A DNA stretch of 64,000 nt from Luteibacter jiangsuensis (GCF_011742555.1 NZ_JAAQQR010000003.1:372001-436000), one strand, 5' to 3'. Counted from the first letter of the stretch, positions 1 to 8,257 are shown. Numbers and translations are program-made. Notes: generated by a model not told the origin, from the sequence alone.

Positions 1-609
1 GACACCAAGCTGCGCGAACTCACCAAGAACAAGCGCTCGCTGGACGATTTCGCCAAGGCCTTCTTCGGCATGAAGGACGGCGACTGGAAGGTGAATCCGT
101 ACACGTTCGAGGACGTGGCATCCACGCTCAACGGCATCGCCCCGTATGACTGGGCCACTTACCTGCGCGATCGCATCGACGGCCACAAGGGCGACCTGGA
201 AGGCATCGAGCGCGGCGGCTGGAAGCTGGTGTACAACGACAAGCCGTCCGACGTGGTGAAGGCCGCGGAAGGCCGCCGCCACTACACCGACCTGACCTAC
301 TCGGCCGGTTTCGCGGTCTCGTCGAAGGGCAGCATCTCGGACGTCCTCTGGGACGGCCCGGCCTTCAAGGCCGGCCTCTCGCCGGGCATGACCGTGGTCG
401 CGGTGAACAACAAGGAATTCGACGGCGACACGCTGAAGGACGCCGTCACCGCCGCGAAGACCGACAAGGCTCCGATCGAACTGCTGGTGAAGAACTTCGA
501 CACCTACAAGACGATCAAGATCGACTACCACGAAGGCCTGAAGTACCCGCACCTCGAGCGCGTCAAGGGCAAGCCCGACTGGCTGGGCGAACTCTACAAG
601 GCGAAGTAA
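1..609 (+). CDS. M61 family metallopeptidase with PDZ domain, C-terminal part
   Basis: The reading frame is open from the first base, so the gene starts outside the window and only about 202 C-terminal residues are seen. The visible part contains a PDZ-like module (around HYTDLTYSAGFAVSSKG, then GPAFKAGLSPGM and VVAVNNKEF), which in M61 glycyl-aminopeptidase-type proteins follows the zinc peptidase domain and ends with a region such as YPHLERVKG. The catalytic HExxH part is not in the window, so activity cannot be judged. The gene is followed directly by a strong terminator hairpin. The family is inferred from the PDZ-plus-tail arrangement. Confidence 0.75.
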   Translation, partial: DTKLRELTKNKRSLDDFAKAFFGMKDGDWKVNPYTFEDVASTLNGIAPYDWATYLRDRIDGHKGDLEGIERGGWKLVYNDKPSDVVKAAEGRRHYTDLTYSAGFAVSSKGSISDVLWDGPAFKAGLSPGMTVVAVNNKEFDGDTLKDAVTAAKTDKAPIELLVKNFDTYKTIKIDYHEGLKYPHLERVKGKPDWLGELYKAK

Positions 610-621
610 TCACGACAAGGG

Positions 622-652
622 GAGGGCGCCGCGAGGCGCCCTCTTCCTTTTC
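622..652 (+). terminator. Rho-independent terminator after the M61 peptidase
   Basis: A 9-bp perfect stem (GAGGGCGCC / GGCGCCCTC) with a GCGA loop is followed by a pyrimidine-rich TTCCTTTTC tract, starting 13 nt after the stop codon. This is a standard intrinsic terminator for the plus-strand gene. Confidence 0.8.
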
Positions 653-669
653 AAACCTGGGCGAAACCT

Positions 670-750
670 TGTGGGAGCCGCTTCAGCGGCGATCCCGCGG
701 CAGCGGGCAACTCCCCGCAAGCACCCATCGCCGCTGAAGCGGCTCCCACA
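670..750. repeat. REP doublet (GTGGGAGC family), copy 1
   Basis: TGTGGGAGCC at the left end and its reverse complement at the right end enclose two hairpins: GCCGCTTCAGCGGC on the left and ATCGCCGCTGAAGCGGC on the right, with a CCCGCGGCAGCGGGC hairpin between. Four more copies of this ~80-nt inverted doublet occur in the window (30527, 47783, 54287, 56416). The organisation matches bacterial REP/BIME elements, which are thought to be mobilised by RAYT transposases; no RAYT gene is in this window. Confidence 0.8.
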
Positions 751-857
751 CAAAGCGCCGACCTTTATGCCCCCGGGGCCGGCGCCGACCTCAGTCCGGG
801 TGGGCCCAGGCTAGGCCCGCGTGGTCATTCCCGCTACAATGCCCGTCCGCTGCATAC

Positions 858-934
858 GCGCCCGTAGCTCAGCCGGATAGAGTAGTGGCTTCCGAAGCCA
901 TTGGTCGGGGGTTCGAATCCCTCCGGGCGCGCCA
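858..934 (+). tRNA. tRNA-Arg (anticodon CCG)
   Basis: A 7-bp acceptor stem (GCGCCCG with CGGGCGC), a D arm, an anticodon stem GTGGC/GCCAT with loop TTCCGAA (anticodon CCG, reading CGG), and a T arm with GTTCGAATCC are all present. The discriminator base is G and the 3' CCA is encoded. It lies convergent to, and 15 nt from, the end of the tautomerase gene. No integrase or att-like duplication was seen next to it. Confidence 0.95.
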
Positions 935-949
935 CTCTTTCGCAGCGGG

Positions 950-1330
950 TCAGGTGTACTGAGCTTCGCCGTTGCCGAACGACCAGTTTTCTTTCGGGAC
1001 TTCGACGAGGCTGATGACCACGTCTTCCCTGCGCAGGCCAACCTTCTCGTGCAGCCCGTCCGCGACGGCCTTGTAGAAAGCCTTCTTCATTTCCACCGTC
1101 CGGCCGCTGTTCAGCGTCAACTGGATCAGGATGCATTCCTCCGACCGCTGGATGCCTAGGTAGGTCGGATCGATGGCGAGTTCGTTCCTGGGATGCGCCG
1201 TGATGACGAAGAACCGGTCGTTCTCGGGAACGTTCAGTACCTTGACCATGGCGTCGTAGACGGCGTCGCCGACAGCCGTCGAATAGGACTCCGGCTTGCC
1301 TTGCGGAAGGTCGATGCGAACAAGGGGCAT
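950..1330 (-). CDS. Tautomerase family protein
   Basis: 126 residues. The start is ATG at 1330, preceded by AGGAGA at good spacing and giving the N-terminal MPLVRID; the Pro immediately after Met is the catalytic base of the tautomerase/4-oxalocrotonate tautomerase superfamily once Met is removed. The length and the motif ending in VEVPKENWSFGNG fit the longer Tautomerase_2-type proteins. It lies 56 nt downstream of a LysR gene in the same direction, so the two may be co-transcribed. The substrate cannot be told from sequence. Confidence 0.85.
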   Translation of the reverse strand: MPLVRIDLPQGKPESYSTAVGDAVYDAMVKVLNVPENDRFFVITAHPRNELAIDPTYLGIQRSEECILIQLTLNSGRTVEMKKAFYKAVADGLHEKVGLRREDVVISLVEVPKENWSFGNGEAQYT

Positions 1331-1386
1331 GATCGTCTCCTGACGGGGATGTGGACGCCAAGCATAAGTCCAAAACTCAGGCTCTA

Positions 1387-2295
1387 TCAGCCACCGGCCG
1401 ATCCATGCCTTTCGCGCAGGAAGTCGATGAACACCCGCAGCTTGCGTGGCATGTGCATGCGGCTGGGGTAGTAGACGTGGAATGGGCTGTAGGTGGGCCA
1501 GTAGTCCTGCAGCACCGGGATGATGGCACCGCTTTGCAGGTGCGGCGACGCAATGCTTTCGAAATGGCATCCCACGCCTACGCCATCGATGGCAGCCGCG
1601 AGGAGAAGGCTGTCGTCATTCGTGATCATGCCGGCACGGGTGTCCACTTCGACGATGCGATCGCCCTGCATGAATTCCCATCGCATGGGGCTGCGATCGT
1701 GGTCCAGACGCACGCCCACGCAGCGATGCTGCAGAAGGTCGGCCGGCGTTGCGGGAACGCCATACGCCCGCGCATAGCGGGGGGAGACGAACGTGGCGAC
1801 GCGCTGCGGCCCTCCGATGGGGTGCGCTACCACGTCTTTCCCCAACGACTCGCCGATGCGGAACCCGGCGTCGAAGCCTGCCGCGACCAGATCCACGAAA
1901 CGGTTGTCGCACTGCAGTTCGACGACCACGTCGGGGTATTGGGCCTGGAACGCGGCCAGGTGGGGCATGATCAGGACGTCGGCGATAGCACGCGGCAGAT
2001 TGATGCGCAGAAGGCCGGCCGGTACCTCTCGCGTCTCCGTTACCGCCGCCATGGCCGAAGCGAGTCCATCCAGCGATGGCAGCACATCGTGCAAGAACCG
2101 CTGCCCCACCTCGGTCAGACCGACGCGGCGAGTGGAGCGATCCAGCAGCCGTGCACCGAGGCGTGACTCGAGTGTGCGCACGGTTTGCGATAGCGCGGAG
2201 GTGGATACCCCCAGTTCGGCGGCTGCCCGGGTAAAGCTGGCGTGCCGGGCCACACAGGCAAACGCTGCCACGGCGGGGAACAGGTCGGGCGACAT
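1387..2295 (-). CDS. LysR family transcriptional regulator
   Basis: About 302 residues with an N-terminal winged HTH (FACVARHASFTRAAAELGVSTSALSQTVRTLE) and a C-terminal LysR substrate-binding domain. The start is ambiguous: ATG codons at 2307 and 2295 and a TTG at 2325 are in frame, and none has a convincing ribosome binding site; 2295 gives the usual short lead before the HTH. It is divergent from an aldo-keto reductase (start 2403) and upstream of the tautomerase, so it probably controls one or both. The inducer is unknown. Confidence 0.9.
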   Translation of the reverse strand: MSPDLFPAVAAFACVARHASFTRAAAELGVSTSALSQTVRTLESRLGARLLDRSTRRVGLTEVGQRFLHDVLPSLDGLASAMAAVTETREVPAGLLRINLPRAIADVLIMPHLAAFQAQYPDVVVELQCDNRFVDLVAAGFDAGFRIGESLGKDVVAHPIGGPQRVATFVSPRYARAYGVPATPADLLQHRCVGVRLDHDRSPMRWEFMQGDRIVEVDTRAGMITNDDSLLLAAAIDGVGVGCHFESIASPHLQSGAIIPVLQDYWPTYSPFHVYYPSRMHMPRKLRVFIDFLRERHGSAGG

Positions 2296-2402
2296 GCGGA
2301 AGCCCATTGTGAAGGAGGGCTTCAAAGCGTATGCGCGTTCGCCCGCTTTATCTACATGGTGCCGCTACCTAGATTCCAGTGACCCCTTCTGGAGCACCCC
2401 CC

Positions 2403-3467
2403 ATGAGCAAGCAACTTACCGATTACATCACGCTGGGCCGGTCCGGCCTGCGTGTCAGCCCCGTGTCCATCGGCACCATGACCTTCGGCAAGGACTGGGG
2501 CTGGGGTGCCACCGAAGAGGATGCCCGGCGGATGCTGGACACCTATATGGACCGCGGCGGCAACTTCATCGATACCGCCAACTTCTACACCGGCGGCACG
2601 TCAGAGCGTCTGCTCGGCGAGTTCCTGCGCGGACGCCGCGATCGCGCCGTGCTGGCCACCAAGTATTCGCTCAACGTGGATCCGACCAACATCAATGCGG
2701 GCGGCAACCATCGCCGCAATATGGTGCGGGCGGTGGAGGAGAGCCTGAAGCGTCTGGACACCGACTACATCGATCTCTACTACCTGCACGTGTGGGACGA
2801 AACCACGCCCGTGGAGGAGGTGATGCGCGCATTCGACGATCTGGTGCGCGCAGGCAAGATCGTCTACGCGGGCATCTCAGATACACCCGCGTGGCAGGTG
2901 GCGCGCATGCAGATGCTGGCCGATCTGCGCGGCTGGTCGCCTCTCGTGGCGTTGCAGATCGAGCACAGCCTGGTGGAGCGCACCGTGGAGCACGATCTGA
3001 TCCCCATGGCGCGCGAGCTGGGTCTTGGCGTCGTCGCGTGGTCGCCCCTGGCCAACGGAGTGCTGTCCGGCAAATACACGCGCGCTGACATCGAAGCGCA
3101 CAAGGGCGCCGACATGTTCACCGGTGGGCGTGCGGCGGTGGCCGCGGGCGTCGGCTCGCTGAGCGAGCGCAACCTCGACATCGTGGACGAGGTGATGGCC
3201 ATCGCGTCCGAGGTGGGACATAGCGCCGCCCAGGTCTCGCTGGCGTGGTTGCTCGCGAAGAACGCGCCAGCGATCATTCCGATCCTCGGAGCACGCACGG
3301 CGGCCCAGTTCGAGGAGAACCTGGATGCGCTGTCGGTTTCGCTGTCGGCCGGGCAGATAGCACGACTCGATCGCGCCAGCGAGATCGCCCTGCCGTTCCC
3401 GCATCGCTTCCTTCCTCTCGTGCAAGCCCAGGTGCTGGGGCAGGCACGGCTCACCGTCAGCCGCTGA
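2403..3467 (+). CDS. Aldo/keto reductase
   Basis: 354 residues starting MSKQLTDYITLGRSGLRVS. The AKR catalytic tetrad can be read: Asp and Tyr in NFIDTANFYTGG, Lys in LATKYSL, His in LYYLHVWDE. The C-terminal GARTAAQFEENLDAL matches the NADPH-binding end of AKR TIM barrels. The ATG at 2403 has GGAG 8 nt upstream; an in-frame ATG at 2379 is less likely. It is divergently transcribed from the LysR gene, a common regulator-target arrangement, and its stop is 12 nt from the convergent bufC stop. The physiological substrate is unknown. Confidence 0.9.
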   Translation: MSKQLTDYITLGRSGLRVSPVSIGTMTFGKDWGWGATEEDARRMLDTYMDRGGNFIDTANFYTGGTSERLLGEFLRGRRDRAVLATKYSLNVDPTNINAGGNHRRNMVRAVEESLKRLDTDYIDLYYLHVWDETTPVEEVMRAFDDLVRAGKIVYAGISDTPAWQVARMQMLADLRGWSPLVALQIEHSLVERTVEHDLIPMARELGLGVVAWSPLANGVLSGKYTRADIEAHKGADMFTGGRAAVAAGVGSLSERNLDIVDEVMAIASEVGHSAAQVSLAWLLAKNAPAIIPILGARTAAQFEENLDALSVSLSAGQIARLDRASEIALPFPHRFLPLVQAQVLGQARLTVSR

Positions 3468-3479
3468 GCCGGAGGGGGC

Positions 3480-4232
3480 TCAATTGTCCACGCCGACGAC
3501 GATGCCGGCGTCGAGCCAGTCGGCAAGGAGGGCGCCGGCACGCGCCACGCCGGCTTCCTCGCCCAGGCGCATCACCAGTGTGTCGCACATCGCTGCGAAG
3601 TGCCCCTCCCCGATGGCGAGGCGCAAGGCGGCGTCGTCGTCGGCGTCGAGGCGGCGCAGGCGCGAATGGAAGCCCTGGCGCCACACTACCAGGGCGCCGG
3701 CGACGTCGAGCATCTCGCCATCGGGCACGCTGTCCGCGTCGTTCTGCAGCGCGGACCAGACGTCGTCGGCGTTCGTCGTCGCCACCCGATGGCGCAGGCT
3801 TGGTGTCAGGCGAAGCCGCGCTTCATCCCAGTTCACGGACCAAAGCGCTTCGCGTGCCAAGGGCGACGCATCCGGAGCCACGAAAGCCTCGGACAGCGAC
3901 CACTCGATCCACGCCAGTTCGTGCAGGTCGGGGTTGCGCGGGAACACGGCCACCAGCGTGTCGACAAAATCGGCGCCATAGGTGTCGAGTGTCCAGCCTC
4001 GCGGCGGATGCGCGTCGATATGGGCCATGGCGGCGTTGCGGAAGTTCCCTTCGCCGATACGCCGCAGCAACTGCGGGTAGCTCACCTCCAGGCAGGTCAC
4101 GAGCTGCGTGCGGTAATTGTTCTGGTACACCGTGAGACCCGGCCACGCCCGATCCCCGAAGACGTCGGTGCTGTCGGCAGAGCCGGTGGTCAGCCAATCG
4201 CGAAAGCCTTCCTGCCATTGGGCCAGTTTCAT
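3480..4232 (-). CDS. bufC: BufC-type partner protein (DUF2063) of the bufferin MNIO enzyme
   Basis: 250 residues. The N-terminal half is a DUF2063 domain (WQEGFRDWL, then GLTVYQNNYRTQLVTCLEVSYPQL and LAWIEWSLSEAF), the recognition partner that delivers precursor peptides to MNIO (DUF692) oxidases. The ATG at 4232 overlaps the bufB stop by 4 nt (ATGA), so the two are translationally coupled, as is typical for the stable BufB-BufC complex. The C-terminal half is the usual, less conserved extension. It is the last gene of the minus-strand bufferin run. Confidence 0.9.
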   Translation of the reverse strand: MKLAQWQEGFRDWLTTGSADSTDVFGDRAWPGLTVYQNNYRTQLVTCLEVSYPQLLRRIGEGNFRNAAMAHIDAHPPRGWTLDTYGADFVDTLVAVFPRNPDLHELAWIEWSLSEAFVAPDASPLAREALWSVNWDEARLRLTPSLRHRVATTNADDVWSALQNDADSVPDGEMLDVAGALVVWRQGFHSRLRRLDADDDAALRLAIGEGHFAAMCDTLVMRLGEEAGVARAGALLADWLDAGIVVGVDN

Positions 4233-5065
4233 GCGGCCTCCCGCGCCGCGGCGCCCAGGCCGCGGGCCATATCCAGTTCGTCCAGCAACTCCGCCAGCGG
4301 GGGAATGGCGTCGTCGCGCTCGATCATGGTGGCAACCGGGCCAAGCAGCGACATGGCCGTGCGGTAAAGCGCCCATACGTCGTCGCACACCGGTTGGTCG
4401 TGGGTATCGATCAACAGGCCGGGCCCTTGCGAGTGCCCCGCCAGGTGCACCTGGCGCACGCGCTCCGCGGGAATGCCACGGAGGAACGCATGCGCATCGA
4501 AACCGTGGTTGCTCGCGCTCACGAAGACGTTGTTCACGTCGAGCAGCAGACCGCATCCCGTGCGCTTCGACATCTCCGCGAGGAATTCCCATTCGCTCAT
4601 CGTCGCGCCGTCGAAGGCGACGTAGCTGGACGGATTTTCAAACTGCATCGCGTGTCCGAGCACGTCCTGGGCCACCTCGATGTTTCGGCAGACGAGGGCG
4701 AGGGCCTCCTCTGTGTACGGCACGGGCAGCAAGTCGTGCGAACTGAAACCGGCCACACGCGACCAGCTCAGGTGATCGGAGACGAACAGCGGCTGCACTT
4801 CATCGGCCAGCGCCTTCAGCCTTCGTAGATAGGCGATATCCACGCCGTCGGCGGAACCGATCGACATCGACACGCCATGCAAGGCGACGGGATGCTTCTC
4901 GCGAACCCGGCGCAGGATGTCCCGCGGTTGCCCGCCGTCCACCATGAAGTTTTCCGAGATCACCTCCACGAAATCGACCGGCACGTCGCCGTCGAGAAAG
5001 TCGCGATAGTGCTCCTTGCGCAGGCCGAGGCCGTATCCGGAGAACGTCGGGGGAGGCGTGAACAT
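4229..5065 (-). CDS. bufB: BufB-type MNIO oxidase (DUF692), bufferin maturation
   Basis: 278 residues starting MFTPPPTFSGYGLGLR. It is a DUF692/MNIO (multinuclear non-heme iron oxidase) TIM barrel: candidate iron ligands appear in LHGVS, VSDHLSW, ENPSSYV, LLDVNNVFVSASNHGFD, VHLAGHS and DTHDQPV. Known family members turn Cys residues of bufferin precursors into thiooxazole-type heterocycles that bind copper or gold. An upstream in-frame ATG (5083) exists, but AGAGGA lies at good spacing for 5065. It is coupled to bufC and follows bufA2 by 95 nt. It is the only MNIO enzyme in the window, although two precursor genes are present. Confidence 0.93.
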   Translation of the reverse strand: MFTPPPTFSGYGLGLRKEHYRDFLDGDVPVDFVEVISENFMVDGGQPRDILRRVREKHPVALHGVSMSIGSADGVDIAYLRRLKALADEVQPLFVSDHLSWSRVAGFSSHDLLPVPYTEEALALVCRNIEVAQDVLGHAMQFENPSSYVAFDGATMSEWEFLAEMSKRTGCGLLLDVNNVFVSASNHGFDAHAFLRGIPAERVRQVHLAGHSQGPGLLIDTHDQPVCDDVWALYRTAMSLLGPVATMIERDDAIPPLAELLDELDMARGLGAAAREAA

Positions 5066-5160
5066 GGCGGAATTCCTCTGCATTGGCGTGACGTTGTCGC
5101 GGTGCGGCGTCTGGCGTCTCCGTCAACCTGCGGAGACGCCGGACGCCTTCTTTGCGGGAC

Positions 5161-5445
5161 TTACTTCGGCTCGGTCAGCGTGCCGCCGGCCGCCTTGCAT
5201 TCGCTTGGGGTCTTCACCAGCACGCCCTGGCCCTTGCACGTATTGAGGCCCTTGCAGTCGTTCTTTGCGGTGGCGCAGAGGCTGGTGCCCTTGCAGGTGT
5301 TGATGCCGTAGCAGCGGCCCGGTTCTTCCTTCGGCGCGGCGTTGTCGGCTGCGCGCACGGGCGTGTTGATGGAGGCGACGGCGAGGGCGACGAGCGCGGC
5401 GGCCGCGGCGAAGCCGGTGCGGGATTTGGTGGCGACAGTGTTCAT
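5161..5445 (-). CDS. bufA2: BufA2-type bufferin precursor peptide
   Basis: 94 residues. A signal peptide (about 1-32, ending PVRAA) is followed by a Cys-rich region with six cysteines (45, 51, 57, 64, 70, 83) in the pattern CYGINTCKG, CATAKNDCKG, CKGQG. The repeated CKG and NDCKG elements are the signature of the BufA2 class of periplasmic metal-sequestering bufferins. It lies directly upstream of bufBC. By family knowledge the Cys residues are the substrate of BufB, and the product should be exported to the periplasm to bind copper-like metals. Which Cys are modified cannot be seen from sequence. Confidence 0.88.
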   Translation of the reverse strand: MNTVATKSRTGFAAAAALVALAVASINTPVRAADNAAPKEEPGRCYGINTCKGTSLCATAKNDCKGLNTCKGQGVLVKTPSECKAAGGTLTEPK

Positions 5446-5499
5446 GGTTTTCTCTCCTGGAATGGTCCGACGTGGACCGGAAGGGTGGCGCTACGCCGT

Positions 5500-6264
5500 T
5501 CAGTGCACGCTGCGCGCAGCGTCTTCGATCACCTTCGCAACCGCTTCGGGTTGCGAGATGTAGGCGACGTGGCTCGCCTTGATTTCCGTGACCTTTGCGT
5601 TGGCTCGCTTGTACATCCAGCGCTCCAGTTCGGGACTCAGTGCGCGGTCCTCCGTGGCAACCACGCCCCACACGGGCTTCGTGTGCCACGCGGCCACCTG
5701 CATCGTGGCGCCGAACGCGGCAGTGGTGGCAGGCACCTGCGACACCGCCATGAAGTCGGTACGGTTCTTCGTGAGGTCGCCGGCGAAGTCGGTGCCGAAT
5801 TTCGCCTGGTCGAAGTACAGGTGGCCGTCGCGAGTGGGAACGACGTCGTTGCTCGGCGCCGGCATGGAGCCGACGAGCTGTGACAGGCTCTCGCCGACGT
5901 CGGGCACAACGGCGGCCACGTAGACCAGCGCCTTCACCTTGTCGCGATTGCCGGCTTGCGTGATGACCGCGCCGCCGTAGCTATGGCCGACGAGGACCAC
6001 CGGACCATCCTGTTTGCGGATCTGCTCGCGGGTCAGTTCGATGTCGTCGGCCAGCGTGTCGATACGCGGCTGCACCACGCTCACCGTATAGCCCTTGTGG
6101 ATGAGGATGTCGTGGACGACGCGCCAGCCCGACCCGTCGACGAACGCGCCCGGGACGATAACGATGTTCCTGACACCCGGGGGAGCGGGTGTGTCGGCCG
6201 CGGAAGCGATGGCCCCGGTGCCCAGTGCGAATGCGGCGACGGCGATGCTGAGAAGTTTGCGCAT
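5500..6264 (-). CDS. Secreted alpha/beta hydrolase
   Basis: 254 residues with a signal peptide (MRKLLSIAVAAFALGTGAIASA). The alpha/beta hydrolase core shows IVIVPGAFVDGSGW as the oxyanion region, the nucleophile elbow GHSYGG, an acid around WGVVATEDRAL and the catalytic His in IKASHVAYISQPE. The ATG at 6264 has AGGGAA upstream. It sits inside the bufferin run, 38 nt after doxX and 54 nt before bufA2, so it is probably co-transcribed with both precursor genes; hydrolases of this type are not standard bufferin components. The substrate is unknown. Confidence 0.88.
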   Translation of the reverse strand: MRKLLSIAVAAFALGTGAIASAADTPAPPGVRNIVIVPGAFVDGSGWRVVHDILIHKGYTVSVVQPRIDTLADDIELTREQIRKQDGPVVLVGHSYGGAVITQAGNRDKVKALVYVAAVVPDVGESLSQLVGSMPAPSNDVVPTRDGHLYFDQAKFGTDFAGDLTKNRTDFMAVSQVPATTAAFGATMQVAAWHTKPVWGVVATEDRALSPELERWMYKRANAKVTEIKASHVAYISQPEAVAKVIEDAARSVH

Positions 6265-6302
6265 GGAGTTCCCTGCGATAAGCGAGTGGTTGGAAGGAAG
6301 CG

Positions 6303-6737
6303 TCAGCGGCGAAGCAGGCGGTCGACGGACCAGGCGCCACCGCCGCGCGCCAGTAACGGCAGCAGCAGGCCGGCCCAGGTGAGATGCGTCGGCCATGCGT
6401 CCGGATAGACGAAGACTTCGATCACGGTGGTCATCGTCAACAGCCCTAGCGCGGACACCCGGGTGAAGAGACCGAGCACGAGCAATACCGGGAAGAGGTG
6501 TTCGGCATACGTCGCCAAATGTGCCGCCACGTTCGGTGACACCAGCGGCAACGCGTACTCGGAGGCGAACAGGTCGTACGTGGACGGCTTGATGCTCAGG
6601 AACCCCTCGACCTTGGTTCGGCCGGAGAGGAAGAACACGGAGGCGATCCCAAGCCGTGCCACGAGCAGGAGCAGGCTGTCCGGAAGCGCCCGTTGCAGGG
6701 CGCCCGCCAGTACGTCGCCGCGCCGCGAGGGAATCAC
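6303..6737 (-). CDS. DoxX family membrane protein of the bufferin operon
   Basis: 144 residues, with about four hydrophobic segments: [24 protein letters not shown] (the DoxX signature region), [38 protein letters not shown] and a C-terminal one. The start is GTG at 6737, which overlaps the bufA1 stop (GTGA) and has GGAG 9 nt upstream, so it is translationally coupled to bufA1. DoxX proteins are frequent members of DUF2282/BufA1 operons (for example the gold-induced operons of Legionella and Caulobacter). Their role is probably membrane redox or quinone-linked; this is inference. Confidence 0.87.
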   Translation of the reverse strand: MIPSRRGDVLAGALQRALPDSLLLLVARLGIASVFFLSGRTKVEGFLSIKPSTYDLFASEYALPLVSPNVAAHLATYAEHLFPVLLVLGLFTRVSALGLLTMTTVIEVFVYPDAWPTHLTWAGLLLPLLARGGGAWSVDRLLRR

Positions 6738-7009
6738 GCCTGCGGCTCCAGCGTGCCGTGACCCTTCGGCGTCTTGATGGTCACGCAGGTGCCTTTCTCG
6801 ACCAGCACCCAGGCGTTGCCCTGGTAATCCTTCTTCGAGGTGGCGGCGCAGCTGGTGCCGGGGCCGGCTGCGCAGTCGTTCTGGCCGGCCTTGGCCACGC
6901 CGTAGCACTTTTCCATGGGCTTCTTCGCCTCGTCGGCATGGGCGACCGAGACGAGGGACACGAGGCCGAGGGCGAGGGTGGCGGCGAGCGAAGCGTGCTT
7001 GCGGTTCAT
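6734..7009 (-). CDS. bufA1: BufA1-type bufferin precursor peptide (DUF2282)
   Basis: 91 residues. A signal peptide (about 1-25, ending SVAHA) precedes a DUF2282 core with exactly four cysteines (35, 46, 54, 75): [22 protein letters not shown] and, later, VEKGTC. This is the classical BufA1 signature and differs clearly from the BufA2-type protein at 5161-5445. AAGGAGT precedes the ATG. In the family two of the Cys are converted by BufB/BufC, giving a copper-chelating periplasmic peptide. No BufB/C pair is adjacent; the only pair lies 2 kb further down the same strand. Confidence 0.92.
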   Translation of the reverse strand: MNRKHASLAATLALGLVSLVSVAHADEAKKPMEKCYGVAKAGQNDCAAGPGTSCAATSKKDYQGNAWVLVEKGTCVTIKTPKGHGTLEPQA

Positions 7010-7050
7010 CGAATGACTCCTTGGTGGGGATGCGTGGAGGGCGTGGCGGA

Positions 7051-7467
7051 TCAGGCGAGCTGGAGCGATACGTCGATGTTTCCGCGTGTGGCCTTGGAAT
7101 ACGGGCAGGTGGCGTGCGCGGCCTCGACGAGTTCCTGGGCGAGGGCGGTATCGATGCCGGGGAGGCTCACGGTCAGTCGCGCCTGCAGGAAATAGCCGCC
7201 CTCGCCGGTACCGAGGTCCACTTCGGCATCGATGGCGGTGTCCTTCGGCAGCGCGACCTTACGCTCGGCGGCGGCGTGGCCAAGGGCGCCGATGAAGCAG
7301 GCGGACCAGCCGGCGGCGAACAGCTGTTCCGGGTTGGTGCCGGCACCCGGGCCGCCGGGCGAGGACAGCTTCACGTCGAGGCGGTCGTCGGAGCTGCGGG
7401 CCTGGCCGTTGCGGCCGCCGGTGGTGTAGGTCTTGCCGGTATAGAGAACGTTCTGGATGCGGGACAT
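7051..7467 (-). CDS. ohr: Organic hydroperoxide resistance protein (Ohr/OsmC family)
   Basis: 138 residues. The two redox cysteines of Ohr are present: Cys57 in [14 protein letters not shown] and Cys121 in [10 protein letters not shown]. The Ohr-subfamily N-terminus ([16 protein letters not shown]) separates it from OsmC proper. Ohr reduces organic hydroperoxides using lipoylated partners in the cytoplasm. It is the first gene of the minus-strand run and lies 41 nt before bufA1, linking peroxide defence to the bufferin genes. No ohrR (MarR) gene was found nearby; the divergent two-component system may regulate it. Confidence 0.93.
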   Translation of the reverse strand: MSRIQNVLYTGKTYTTGGRNGQARSSDDRLDVKLSSPGGPGAGTNPEQLFAAGWSACFIGALGHAAAERKVALPKDTAIDAEVDLGTGEGGYFLQARLTVSLPGIDTALAQELVEAAHATCPYSKATRGNIDVSLQLA

Positions 7468-7574
7468 GGCCGGTTTCCGTTGCAGTGGAAGGTGTGCAAA
7501 GGAAACCGCGGCGGCGTATCCGGCCTGTGTCGCGAAGCGGACGGAATCGCATCGAAACGTGTAGCGCGGGGCCC

Positions 7575-7621
7575 CCGATACATTCGGATACAAAGTGGGT
7601 CGGTTTGTACAAACCGATACA
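7575..7621. promoter_or_regulatory. Operator-like palindrome and repeated half-sites between ohr and the thioredoxin gene
   Basis: The 247-nt divergent spacer (7468-7714) contains a perfect 18-bp palindrome TCGGTTTGTACAAACCGA at 7600-7617. Three copies of CSGATACA lie at 7575-7582, 7585-7592 and 7614-7621, the last overlapping the right arm of the palindrome. Position and symmetry fit a shared control region for the ohr-buf run and the trx-RR-HK operon. The binding protein is not identified; candidates are the adjacent OmpR-type regulator (direct repeats) or an unlinked TetR/MarR-type repressor (palindrome). Confidence 0.6.
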
Positions 7622-7714
7622 AAAAGCCAAGGCCACGGACATGAGGTAGACAACACAGGGGATTCGAATGGATCCATGCGGGTACCTCTCCCGCGCCCAT
7701 GCCGAGGTCTTCTC

Positions 7715-8257
7715 ATGAAACCCATTCGTCTTGTCGCCGCCGTTCTCGCCGTGGGCCTCGCGCTCGCCGCCGCCTGGCCGTCGGGGTGGGGCGCGGCGCG
7801 CGCCGGCGATTCAGCGGCCGCGCCCGCCGCGCCCGAATTCGCCGGTATCGACCGCTGGTTCAATTCCCCGCCGCTGACCGTGTCCGGCCTGCGGGGCAAG
7901 GTGGTGCTGGTGGAGTTCTGGACGCACGAATGCATCAACTGCCTGCACGTGCTTCCGCATACGAAGGCGCTCTACGACACCTATGCGAAGCAGGGGCTGG
8001 TCGTGGTAGGCGTGCACACACCCGAATTCGAGGAGGAGCGCGACCCGGCGCGTGTCGCTGCCGCCATCCGCCAATACGGCATCACCTGGCCCGTGGCCAC
8101 CGACAACGAGATGCGCACGTGGGATGCGTGGGGTAACCAGTTCTGGCCCGCACTTTACCTCATCGATCGCGACGGACGGGTGGTCTATCGCCACTTCGGT
8201 GAGGGAAACTACGATGAAACCGAGCAGCGCATCCGCCAACTCCTGGCCAAGGCATAA
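7715..8257 (+). CDS. Exported thioredoxin-like (TlpA/redoxin) protein
   Basis: 180 residues with an N-terminal hydrophobic signal or anchor (about 5-30). The thioredoxin fold carries a CxxC motif, Cys73-Ile-Asn-Cys76, in VEFWTHECINCLHVLP, which resembles the periplasmic DipZ/TlpA C-terminal domain type, and the cis-Pro region is WPALYLIDRDG. The ATG at 7715 has GAGG upstream. It is divergent from ohr and ends 6 nt before the response regulator gene, so it is in one operon with the two-component system. A periplasmic thiol-redox role is likely; the substrate is unknown. Confidence 0.87.
   Translation: MKPIRLVAAVLAVGLALAAAWPSGWGAARAGDSAAAPAAPEFAGIDRWFNSPPLTVSGLRGKVVLVEFWTHECINCLHVLPHTKALYDTYAKQGLVVVGVHTPEFEEERDPARVAAAIRQYGITWPVATDNEMRTWDAWGNQFWPALYLIDRDGRVVYRHFGEGNYDETEQRIRQLLAKA

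Noticed and set aside
858-934. tRNA-Arg as an integration site of a genomic island
   Set aside because: No integrase gene and no direct repeat of the tRNA 3' end were seen nearby; neighbouring genes are ordinary.
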